DNA from: Candidatus Dadabacteria bacterium
GTDB lineage: Bacteria > J088
Length of the DNA stretch: 8,855 bases
Direction of reading: 5' to 3'
NCBI GenBank assembly: GCA_003695505.1
Contig: RFIY01000227.1
Location: 1-8,855 of the forward strand
A program made the translations under genes and the position numbers. Each line of letters opens with the position of its first letter. Positions within the stretch are counted from its first letter, which is position 1. The notes under the pieces are model-generated. The model searched no databases, was not told the DNA's origin, and was given only the letters and a program-made list of their open reading frames with translations. Shown piece after piece: positions 1 through 6,304 of this stretch.

Positions 1-37
1 ACGCAACCGAAGTGTTGGCTACGACAAGGATCCTGGA

Positions 38-751
38 TCAGAGATCCGACAGACGCTCGACCGCGCGCCGTCCACGCACGATGTCGAGAATGGCCTCGGC
101 CAGGCGGACATCTTCGCCGATATGACCGAGCGCCTCCAGACCGATCGCTTCGGCGTGGGAGACGGGCCAGAAGTGCAGCAGGCGACGGTTGGGCCCGTTC
201 AGGTTCCGGCCATATACGACAACGTCGATGGTCGCCTGATTCGCGGTACGCAATGTCGCGCAATAAGGGCGGTCGTAACCATCGGGGATCTCGCGTTCGA
301 TCCGTTGACGTGAATCGGGCTCGACAAAGTCCAGACTGTCGCAGCCAAGCATCTGCTCGGGTGGATAGCCGAGCAGACGCGCGGCATTTTCGGTGACAAA
401 GTGCAGCTTCCCACGTCGCGCCACGACCGTCGGGGGCCAGAATTCGTCGACGACGGGGACGCTCGTTCGCACTGGAGTAAATGGTCGGCCTTCACCGGTC
501 AGCAACCATTCCGCGCGCACGATGCGACCATCGGGTGGATCGCGCCGCAAGGTGCGGACGAGCCGGGCGATCTTGTCGGCGCCGGGACTGGCTTCGCCGC
601 GCTCATAAGCCTGTACGACACGCACGCCGACACCCATCCATTCGGCAAGCTCCCGCTGTGAGATGCGGCGTTGGCTGTCGAGCTCGTGGCGGAGGAACCG
701 CAGGCGGTCTCCGATGTGGCGTGTCGCCATGTTCGTTCGTTGTTCCTCCAT
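38..751 (-). CDS. XRE-family HTH regulator with PAS sensory domain
   Basis: A predicted 237-aa cytoplasmic DNA-binding regulator. Residues about 12-70 form an XRE/Cro-type helix-turn-helix (SQRELAEWMGVGVRVVQAYERG, with the usual Q-x-L-A and YE-G signature). Residues about 105-195 look like a PAS fold (VTENAARLLGYPPEQMLG, then a beta-rich stretch ending LLHFWPV). This suggests an operator-binding protein tuned by a ligand or redox signal, but no cofactor-binding residue is evident. The ATG at 751 was chosen because GAGGG lies 6 nt upstream. An in-frame ATG at 799 would be almost leaderless from the promoter proposed here, and an ATG at 730 has a GGAGG 14 nt away. The gene is divergent from the hybrid-kinase operon and shares its control region, so it may regulate that operon or itself. 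The specific target is inference. It could equally be an unrelated housekeeping or stress regulator flanking the flagellar cluster. Confidence 0.85.
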   Translation of the reverse strand: MEEQRTNMATRHIGDRLRFLRHELDSQRRISQRELAEWMGVGVRVVQAYERGEASPGADKIARLVRTLRRDPPDGRIVRAEWLLTGEGRPFTPVRTSVPVVDEFWPPTVVARRGKLHFVTENAARLLGYPPEQMLGCDSLDFVEPDSRQRIEREIPDGYDRPYCATLRTANQATIDVVVYGRNLNGPNRRLLHFWPVSHAEAIGLEALGHIGEDVRLAEAILDIVRGRRAVERLSDL

Positions 752-799
752 CCGTGTCCCTCGCAATCCCCGCTGCAGTCGTGCCCTGGATCGACTCAA

Positions 800-815
800 A
801 CGATGTTACAATCGT
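800..815. promoter_or_regulatory. Candidate operator palindrome in the divergent control region
   Basis: ACGATGTTACAATCGT has 5-bp perfect arms (ACGAT/ATCGT) and 12 of 16 symmetric positions. It overlaps the -10 and predicted start point of the minus-strand promoter of the XRE-PAS gene, where a Cro-like autorepressor would bind. Only one clear copy is seen, so assigning it to the neighbouring regulator is inference. Confidence 0.35.
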
Positions 816-839
816 AGCAGGAAGTGACCTTTTTCCCAA
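811..839 (-). promoter_or_regulatory. Candidate sigma-70 promoter of the XRE-PAS gene
   Basis: On the minus strand, TTGGGA (839-834) is separated by exactly 17 bp from TACGAT (816-811), matching 4/6 positions in each box. The predicted start near 804 gives a leader of about 50 nt that includes the GAGGG ribosome site before the ATG at 751. Confidence 0.5.
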
Positions 840-865
840 GACACTATGTGACGCAGTCTGTGGAC

Positions 866-894
866 TTGACTACCGGTGCAACGTGCGCTATCTT
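866..894 (+). promoter_or_regulatory. Candidate sigma-70 promoter of the hybrid-kinase operon
   Basis: TTGACT (866-871) and TATCTT (889-894) are 17 bp apart, matching 5/6 and 4/6 positions. The expected start near 901 lies downstream of the upstream-most in-frame GTG (876). If this promoter is real, translation must begin at the TTG at 945. No sigma-54 element with GG-N10-GC spacing was found here. Confidence 0.45.
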
Positions 895-944
895 GCGTAT
901 TATCGGCCGGCGGTGGGCGGATTAAAGGCCTGGCGAATCAACTC

Positions 945-2771
945 TTGAGTGGCAACCCGACATCGATCTATCTTTTCGAAGCGCCGTCACGCACGGAGCG
1001 GTGGCGTACCCTGCTGGCCTCGTCCGCACTCGATCTTCATCAGGTTGACGACGCGGGCGACCTGCTGCAACTGCTGAAGACGGCCCGAGGCAAATTGTTG
1101 CTGACATCGGCAGCGCGGTTCGAGCGGTTCGCTGCGTCCTGGCGCGGAGCGGTTGGGCCCGTTTCTGTCGTCGTCGTCCTGAAATCCGGTGCCGAACAGC
1201 GCGTCGCGGAGCTGCTCACGGCGGGTGCGACCGTGGTCCTGACAGAAGACGAGTTGAGCGCGGCGCGGCTGATTGAGATGCTGGCGGCGCGACTTCAGGA
1301 GTTGCGCGGGGCGATCAGCGTGCAGCGCGCGCCGGGTGGCCCGGGTTTTGTGACGCTCGACGATGAAGGGCGGGTGCAGCAGATCAATCCGTCCGCGGCG
1401 GAACTGATCGGAGTACCCCCCGAACAGGTCATCGGCCGCTCGTGGCGCGAGATTGCCCGCGGTGATGGGTCCGGACTCAGTTCGACGGCGGCGGGGCGAA
1501 CCTTTCATGAACACCGGGTTCCCGGCTATCGCGGGCGCTTGTTGCGCATTTCACCGCCGGGAGACCAGCTCGCCGCGCTGGGGCAGGCCTTTCCGCAACT
1601 GACACGTCTCAATCGTCTTGCGCTCAGTGGCCGACTGGTCGCAACCGTTCTGCACGACCTGCGCACACCGACGGCCTATGTACGGGCCAACATGGATGCA
1701 TTGCTCGAGACGTTAGCACGCCTCGAGCGGGCCGCACCCGGATCCGCGGAGTGGCAGGAACTGCTGGCCGAAATTCGTGAGCTGGCCGCGGATTCGGGCT
1801 CGGGCGCGGCCCATCTGGCCGAGATCGCTCGACTGCTTGAGCTGGGTACCGGGCAGACTACCGACGATGCGCCACTGGCAGCGGCAGATGGTGTCGCCGA
1901 GCTTGCGGTGCAGATGTTGCGGAAGGAAATCGACTATCGCGCGCAGCTCGAACTCGACTTGCAGCGGGTGCCGCTGGCGAACATACCGCATGATCGACTG
2001 CTGCAGGTGCTGGTGAATGTGCTTCGCAATGCCGTGGATGCGATCGAACCGGGTGATGCGAAAGGTAACAACATCGTCGTCCGCACGATGACCGTGGATC
2101 GGATGGTCGTTGTCGAGGTGCAGGACAGTGGCGCCGGCATTCCCGACGCGATGCGCGGTCGGCTGGGCGAGCCGTTTGCGACAGGAAAGCCGGCCGGGCA
2201 AGGTACCGGACTCGGCCTGTACCTTTGTCAGAAATTTGTCCGGGAAGCGGGCGGTCGAATGTGCTTTCACGATGCGCACCCACGGGGAACGCATGTTCGC
2301 ATCGAGTTGCCCGTCGCCGCCGGAAAGAGCGCGCAGGCAGGATCCGGTCGGAATGAGACGCCCGAGGCCCGGACGCCAGCGCGTCCGCAGCGTCCGGCCC
2401 GCATTCTGGTGGTTGATGACGATCGCCTGACGCGCACCGCGTTCAGCCGGCTGTTGCAGACCGTCCACCGTGTCGACCAGGCCGATTCGGTCGATATGGC
2501 ATTGAATTTGCTGGCCGAGCAGGTGGTAGATGTGATTATCTGTGACCTGATGATGCCGGGCCGCTCCGGTGTCGAGCTCTGGGAGGAGCTGGCGGCAATG
2601 AATCGCCCCGCTGCAGAACGTATTGTTTTCGTGACGGCCGGGATTTATGATCCGATCGTGCGCGCGATGGTCGCGCGCTCCGGCCGACCGCTACTGATCA
2701 AACCGGTCAGTGAGTCTCAGTTGTTCCGTGCAATCGACGATGTCCTTACCGGGGGGCTGGTCGATGGCTGA
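945..2771 (+). CDS. Hybrid sensor histidine kinase (receiver-like, PAS, HisKA, HATPase, receiver)
   Basis: A predicted 608-aa soluble kinase with no membrane segment. Numbering from the TTG at 945: residues 6-120 resemble a receiver fold (VSVVVVLKSG, then AGATVVLTEDE) without an obvious phosphoacceptor aspartate. Residues about 135-205 form a PAS domain. The H-box LHDLRTPTAYVRANM has phospho-accepting His237. The N-box is NVLRNAVDA, the G1 box DSGAGIP and the G2 box GQGTGLGL. A linker leads to a complete receiver at about 485-605, with DDD, phosphoacceptor Asp534 in ICDLMMPG, Thr564 and Lys586. It probably autophosphorylates and passes phosphate through its own receiver, or directly, to the NtrC-type regulator whose ATG overlaps its stop by 8 nt. 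Flagellar FlrB/FleS kinases occupy a comparable genetic position, but as generally described they lack a terminal receiver. The start is uncertain: neither the TTG at 945 nor an in-frame GTG at 876 has a good ribosome site. TTG is favoured by the promoter at 866-894. Confidence 0.85.
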   Translation: MSGNPTSIYLFEAPSRTERWRTLLASSALDLHQVDDAGDLLQLLKTARGKLLLTSAARFERFAASWRGAVGPVSVVVVLKSGAEQRVAELLTAGATVVLTEDELSAARLIEMLAARLQELRGAISVQRAPGGPGFVTLDDEGRVQQINPSAAELIGVPPEQVIGRSWREIARGDGSGLSSTAAGRTFHEHRVPGYRGRLLRISPPGDQLAALGQAFPQLTRLNRLALSGRLVATVLHDLRTPTAYVRANMDALLETLARLERAAPGSAEWQELLAEIRELAADSGSGAAHLAEIARLLELGTGQTTDDAPLAAADGVAELAVQMLRKEIDYRAQLELDLQRVPLANIPHDRLLQVLVNVLRNAVDAIEPGDAKGNNIVVRTMTVDRMVVVEVQDSGAGIPDAMRGRLGEPFATGKPAGQGTGLGLYLCQKFVREAGGRMCFHDAHPRGTHVRIELPVAAGKSAQAGSGRNETPEARTPARPQRPARILVVDDDRLTRTAFSRLLQTVHRVDQADSVDMALNLLAEQVVDVIICDLMMPGRSGVELWEELAAMNRPAAERIVFVTAGIYDPIVRAMVARSGRPLLIKPVSESQLFRAIDDVLTGGLVDG

Positions 2772-4149
2772 GCGGGCGCTGATCATCGACGACGATCCCC
2801 ACGTTCGCAGATCCTTCAGCCGGGTGCTGGGCACGATCGGCATCGAGGCGCAGGGCGCCGAAACGATCGAGACCGGACTCGATGCGCTTCAACAGGCCGG
2901 GGGGGCGTTCGCCCTGGTCCTGCTCGATCATTCCCTGCCAGACGGCAATGGCATCGACGCGCTGCCGCGTCTGCTGGCGATCGATCGGGATCTGCCGGTC
3001 ATCATGGTGACTGGATTCGGTTCCGGAGAGCTGGCCGCACGTGCCCTGAAGCTGGGCGCCGTGGACTTTATCGAGAAGCCGGTCGATGTTCAACGCTTGC
3101 GGCAGATTTGTCAGGCGGCCGTCAGCCGCAGACAACTGAACCGGGATGTACGCGCGGAGGAACCCGACGACGCGCCCGAAATGGTCGTGCGCAGTCCGCG
3201 GATGATCGAGCTGCTCGAACTGATCGACCGGCTGGCGGATCTGGACGTCAACGTGCTGATCTATGGCGAGACCGGGGTCGGCAAGGAACTGGTGGCGCGC
3301 AGGTTGCATGAGCGGTCGAGCCGGCGCAGCCATCCGTTTGTTGCGATCAATTGCGCCGCCATTCCGGCGGAACTTCTCGAAAGCGAACTGTTTGGTCATG
3401 AACGCGGCGCATTTACCAGCGCGGACAGTCGCCACATCGGTAAATTTCAGCAGGCCGGCCGCGGCACGATCTTTCTCGACGAACTCGGTGAGATGCCCGC
3501 CGGACTCCAGGCAAAGCTGCTGCGCGTGATCCAGGATCGTCGGATCCAGCCGCTCGGTTCCGACAAGATCGTCCGCGTCGAGGCGCGGATCGTTTCCGCG
3601 ACCAATCGATCCCTGCTTGATATGGTCGAGAACGGAACATTTCGTGAAGATCTCTATTATCGCCTTTGTCAGTTCAGCGTCGATGTTCCGCCCCTGCGCG
3701 AGCGCCGTGAAGAAATTCCGGAACTGGCGCAGCATGTCCTGCAACAGGTACGACAAACGGGCCTGGAGGTTGCCGGGCTGGCCAATGGGACGCTTGAGTT
3801 CATGCAGCAGTATCACTGGCCAGGCAACATCCGCCAGCTCGAGAACGTGATCCGCCGCGCCGCGATCCTCGCGAATGGTGAACAGATCGAGCTGCGTCAC
3901 TTTCCTGCCGAGGTTCTGCGCGATGCCGACCTCGATGTCGACTTCAGTCCGCCGGAACCCGCCGTCGCCAATGAGGCGCTGATACCGATGTTTCAGACGC
4001 CCGATGACATCCTTTCCCTCGAACACGTCGAGCGGATGGTGATCGATGCTGCGCTGACGGTTTGCGACGGCAACATGTCCGAGGCGGCCAAGCGACTCGG
4101 TATCGGTCGCGCCACGCTGTACCGCAAGGTCACGCCTGCCGACGCCTGA
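2764..4149 (+). CDS. NtrC-family sigma-54-type response regulator with GAFTSA loop
   Basis: 461 aa in the usual three-part NtrC layout. The receiver spans residues 1-120 (acidic D9-D11, phosphoacceptor D55 in LLDHSLPDG, T83, K105). The AAA+ domain spans about 140-375, with Walker A GETGVGKE at 168-175, Walker B GTIFLDE at 234-240, and the arginine-rich PPLRERREEIPEL and WPGNIRQLENVIRR segments. A Fis-type HTH at about 437-456 reads MSEAAKRLGIGRATLYRKV. The sigma-54-contacting loop is GAFTSA (215-220) rather than GAFTGA. The ATG at 2764 lies within the end of the kinase gene (ATGGCTGA overlap) behind a G-rich ribosome site, so the two are translationally coupled and very likely cognate partners. 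By position it is comparable to FlrC/FleR, which activate mid-class flagellar genes, but the sequence does not prove orthology. An earlier in-frame ATG at 2710 would add 18 residues upstream of the receiver fold and is unlikely. Confidence 0.9.
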   Translation: MAERALIIDDDPHVRRSFSRVLGTIGIEAQGAETIETGLDALQQAGGAFALVLLDHSLPDGNGIDALPRLLAIDRDLPVIMVTGFGSGELAARALKLGAVDFIEKPVDVQRLRQICQAAVSRRQLNRDVRAEEPDDAPEMVVRSPRMIELLELIDRLADLDVNVLIYGETGVGKELVARRLHERSSRRSHPFVAINCAAIPAELLESELFGHERGAFTSADSRHIGKFQQAGRGTIFLDELGEMPAGLQAKLLRVIQDRRIQPLGSDKIVRVEARIVSATNRSLLDMVENGTFREDLYYRLCQFSVDVPPLRERREEIPELAQHVLQQVRQTGLEVAGLANGTLEFMQQYHWPGNIRQLENVIRRAAILANGEQIELRHFPAEVLRDADLDVDFSPPEPAVANEALIPMFQTPDDILSLEHVERMVIDAALTVCDGNMSEAAKRLGIGRATLYRKVTPADA

Positions 4150-4181
4150 TTTTGCAGGACGCGAATCCGTAATACTCGCGC

Positions 4182-4214
4182 AAAAAGAAAGACGCCGGAC
4201 GCGAGCGCCCGGCG
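4182..4214 (-). terminator. Rho-independent terminator of motAB
   Basis: Read on the minus strand, a 6-bp GC stem (CGCCGG at 4214-4209 with CCGGCG at 4198-4193, and possibly 2 further pairs inside after one mismatch) is followed directly by a T-rich run, TCTTTCTTTTT (4192-4182). It lies about 105 nt past the motB stop. The plus-strand side has no T-run, so it acts only on motAB transcripts. The rest of 4150-4319 shows nothing further that I can support. Confidence 0.75.
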
Positions 4215-4319
4215 GGAGGAAGGAGAGGTGCCCGGCGCGAATGGCCAGGCGGCAGGAGGTTCCGGACCAGGATCTGGTCACGTGCATATACCAGCAATCT
4301 TCGTGCCAGGACTGCGCGG

Positions 4320-5162
4320 TCAGCCCGCGCCGGGTTCAGGTGCCAGGGTGCCAAGCAGGATCGAAACCCTGCGATTGCGCGGATCCTTCGGGTCGTTGGG
4401 CAACAACGGCCGGCGGTCAGCGTACGCGCGAATTTCGCGAATGCGCTGTTCCGGCAGGCCGCGCGCGAGCAGCATCTCGCGCACGGTTTGCGCCCTGGCA
4501 GAGCTCAGATCCCAGTTGTTCGTGCCGCTGCCAGCGGCGAAGGGTACGCTGTCGGTATGTCCCTCGATCGCAATTGGCCGATCGAGATCGGCGACGGCCG
4601 CGAACACGGTGTCAACCGCGCGTTCCAGCTCAGGCGTCGGCGTCGCGCTGGCGCTGGCGAAAAATGTCCGATCCGCTCGGTCGCTAAGCTCGATGCGCAC
4701 GCCCTCCTCGCTGACACGGATCTTGATCATCTTCGCGATCTCGCGCAATTTGGCATCTTTGCGCAGATGCTTGAGCAGATCTCTCACGGCCTTGAATAGC
4801 TCCGGATCCATCTGGCTGAGCGACCGGGCGAACTGATCGCCAGTCCCCTTGCCCTTTGTATGCGACATCTGGTTCGGGCGTGGCATGCCCTGGAAGACCC
4901 CCGCGCCCATGTTGTTCAGCAACAGGGATGAATTCTGGATGACCGGCACGCCACGTGGATCGGTGAAGTACGCGGCGATGTTGTTTTTGACCTCGGGCGA
5001 TTGACCCATGATCCACAGCACCATGAACAGCGCCATCATCGCGGTCACGAAGTCGGCATAGGCGACTTTCCACGCGCCGCCATGGTGTCCGGCCTTCTTC
5101 TTGACGACCTTCTTGATGATCGGCCGTTTTGCCTCTTCACTGCCTGGCGTCTGATTGCTCAC
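4320..5162 (-). CDS. motB: Flagellar motor stator protein MotB
   Basis: 280 aa, an inner-membrane stator subunit that couples ion flow to rotation and anchors the complex to peptidoglycan. After a lysine-rich cytoplasmic N-terminus (IIKKVVKKKAGHHGGAWK), the single membrane helix spans about 34-53. It carries the ion-binding aspartate D37 in AYADFVTAMMALFMVLWIMG, the MotB signature. Next comes the plug/linker, then a periplasmic OmpA-like peptidoglycan-binding domain at about 150-272. That domain has GHTDSVPF (201-208), NNWDLSSARA (215-224) and RRVSILL (264-270). The length and the MKNQ/AHGSWKIAYAD-like start resemble proton-driven E. coli MotB more than PomB, so proton coupling is inferred. 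The start is GTG, with GGAGG 7 nt upstream in the 25-nt gap after motA. No frameshift or missing key residue is seen. Confidence 0.97.
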   Translation of the reverse strand: MSNQTPGSEEAKRPIIKKVVKKKAGHHGGAWKVAYADFVTAMMALFMVLWIMGQSPEVKNNIAAYFTDPRGVPVIQNSSLLLNNMGAGVFQGMPRPNQMSHTKGKGTGDQFARSLSQMDPELFKAVRDLLKHLRKDAKLREIAKMIKIRVSEEGVRIELSDRADRTFFASASATPTPELERAVDTVFAAVADLDRPIAIEGHTDSVPFAAGSGTNNWDLSSARAQTVREMLLARGLPEQRIREIRAYADRRPLLPNDPKDPRNRRVSILLGTLAPEPGAG

Positions 5163-5187
5163 GATCGAACCTCCGGGTGTTCCGTCG

Positions 5188-6024
5188 TCATCCCCTTAAC
5201 AGTGTTTCCATCTCGGCGAACTTCGGACGCATTTCCTCGGGAATCGAGCGCCGTGCCGCTTCGCAAACCACCAGGGGGTTGGCCTCTTCGGCAATCATCA
5301 TGACGCCCGTCGCCGCGGCACGAAGCAGGGCAATCTCATTGAGCGCGATCCGTTTGAGGATCTGCGCCATTGGCCCGAGAAATCCGTAGGCGAGCAACAC
5401 GCCGAGAAATGTTCCGACCAGGGCGGCGGCGACATGCTCACCGACCGCAGCCGAATCACCGCCGATGGAGTTCATCGTATTGATGATGCCGAGCACGGCC
5501 GCGACGATTCCCAGGCCAGGCAGCGCATCGGCGACGTGTGACAAGGCCTCGGCCGGTTCGACAAGCTCTTCCTCGCGCGTTTCGAGATCCTTGTCCATCA
5601 TCTCGGAGAGTTGAGCCGGATCGGTATCCATCGTCACCATACGCAGGCCATCCGCCAGAACCTCCATGATGCGGTGGTGACTGCCAAGTTTTCCGAAGAT
5701 GGAAGACCCCTCCGGGTTTTCCAGATGTGGTTCGAGCGCCAGCTTGCCTTCCTTGCGCATTGTCGCCGCCAGCTCGTGCAACACCTGTAACGTCGTCAGT
5801 GAGTCGCCGTGTTTGATGGTCTTTCCGGTAATATGGCCCAGCAGCCCCGAGACGATCTCTTTGACGACTGGCATTGGTGTCCCGATGATCAACGAACCGA
5901 CCGCCGCGCCGCCGATGACGATGAATTCCGACGGTTGAAACAGTACGCCGAGAATGCCGTGGGCCATCAGATAACCGGAAATGACGCAGACAATGACAAC
6001 GACCGCGCCGATGACAATGTTCAT
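5188..6024 (-). CDS. motA: Flagellar motor stator protein MotA
   Basis: 278 aa, an inner-membrane stator subunit with four transmembrane helices that surrounds MotB and pushes on the rotor protein FliG. The helices lie at about 1-22, 33-50, 168-186 and 197-218. The large cytoplasmic loop between helices 2 and 3 carries R90 and E98 (MRKEGKLALE), the same numbers as the charged residues that interact with FliG in E. coli MotA. P169 (ADALPGLG) and P218 (GFLGPM) align with E. coli P173 and P222. The start ATG at 6024 has AAAGGGG 7 nt upstream. Upstream in-frame codons would add a non-hydrophobic 57-residue extension across the promoter and are rejected. motB follows after 25 nt, forming a motAB operon. 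A sigma-28-like promoter lies just upstream, so expression is probably late (FliA class). Confidence 0.97.
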   Translation of the reverse strand: MNIVIGAVVVIVCVISGYLMAHGILGVLFQPSEFIVIGGAAVGSLIIGTPMPVVKEIVSGLLGHITGKTIKHGDSLTTLQVLHELAATMRKEGKLALEPHLENPEGSSIFGKLGSHHRIMEVLADGLRMVTMDTDPAQLSEMMDKDLETREEELVEPAEALSHVADALPGLGIVAAVLGIINTMNSIGGDSAAVGEHVAAALVGTFLGVLLAYGFLGPMAQILKRIALNEIALLRAAATGVMMIAEEANPLVVCEAARRSIPEEMRPKFAEMETLLRG

Positions 6025-6049
6025 AGGCGAACCCCTTTCGTACTGGCAA

Positions 6050-6076
6050 CAATCGGCGGGGCAGGCGATGAAGTTA
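6050..6076 (-). promoter_or_regulatory. Sigma-28 (FliA) type promoter of motAB
   Basis: On the minus strand, TAAC (6076-6073), exactly 15 bp, then GCCGATTG (6057-6050). The enterobacterial FliA consensus is TAAA-N15-GCCGATAA, so 3/4 and 6/8 positions match with perfect spacing. The predicted start near 6042 leaves a leader of about 18 nt holding the AAAGGGG ribosome site of motA. motAB is a classical FliA target, which strengthens the call. Confidence 0.7.
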
Positions 6077-6188
6077 AGGCTGCGAGCCACATTCTCTCGT
6101 CGTGGGGGGGCTCTGCCAGCCGCAGCGGCGGCAATCCGCGGCAGACGGCCAGAATTGAGTATCGGTGCAAACGGCGTTCGCAAATCGT

Positions 6189-6217
6189 TTGACATGCGAA
6201 TTCTTGTAACTTATGAT
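6189..6217 (+). promoter_or_regulatory. Near-consensus sigma-70 promoter of the second NtrC-type regulator
   Basis: TTGACA (6189-6194, 6/6), a 17-bp spacer, then TATGAT (6212-6217, 5/6), in a locally AT-rich stretch. The predicted start near 6224 gives a leader of about 80 nt before the GTG at 6305. Such a strong match suggests vegetative transcription of the regulator, not dependence on sigma-54. Confidence 0.75.
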
Positions 6218-6230
6218 AGTGTTCAAATAA

Positions 6231-6302
6231 ATGAGTCAGCAGCCGACAGCTACAGCGCAGAAGGCAGGTCGGGGAGAGCTGGCGTTGCATCGGGGAGGTT
6301 GA
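6231..6302 (+). CDS. Possible 23-codon leader ORF
   Basis: An ATG seven bases after the predicted start point opens a 23-codon ORF (MSQQPTATAQKAGRGELALH...). Its TGA ends 2 nt before the GTG of the response regulator. It lacks a Shine-Dalgarno sequence, so it would have to be translated in near-leaderless fashion. Its stop falls inside the spacer between the GGGGAGG at 6292-6298 and the next start, an arrangement that would allow translational coupling. It may well be chance. Confidence 0.2.
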   Translation: MSQQPTATAQKAGRGELALHRGG

Positions 6303-6304
6303 CG

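Noticed and set aside
35-47. GGATC-AGA-GATCC hairpin at the end of the XRE-PAS gene, considered as a terminator
   Set aside because: The stem is only 5 bp, it includes the stop codon, and no T-run follows on the minus strand.
876-944. GTG at 876 as the hybrid-kinase start
   Set aside because: It has no ribosome site and lies between the -35 and -10 of the proposed promoter. It cannot be fully excluded if that promoter is not used.
931-947. TGGC...TTGA near the kinase start as a sigma-54 promoter
   Set aside because: The invariant GC of the -12 element is absent at the required spacing.
2746-4287. A 513-codon open frame on the minus strand opposite the first NtrC-type regulator
   Set aside because: It is a mirror of GC-rich codon use in a strongly supported gene. 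Its translation shows no domain, and it also runs through the motAB terminator region.
6044-6058. TGGC...GGC on the plus strand as a sigma-54 site facing the second regulator
   Set aside because: The GG to GC spacing is 9 bp instead of 10, and a much better sigma-70 promoter lies downstream.
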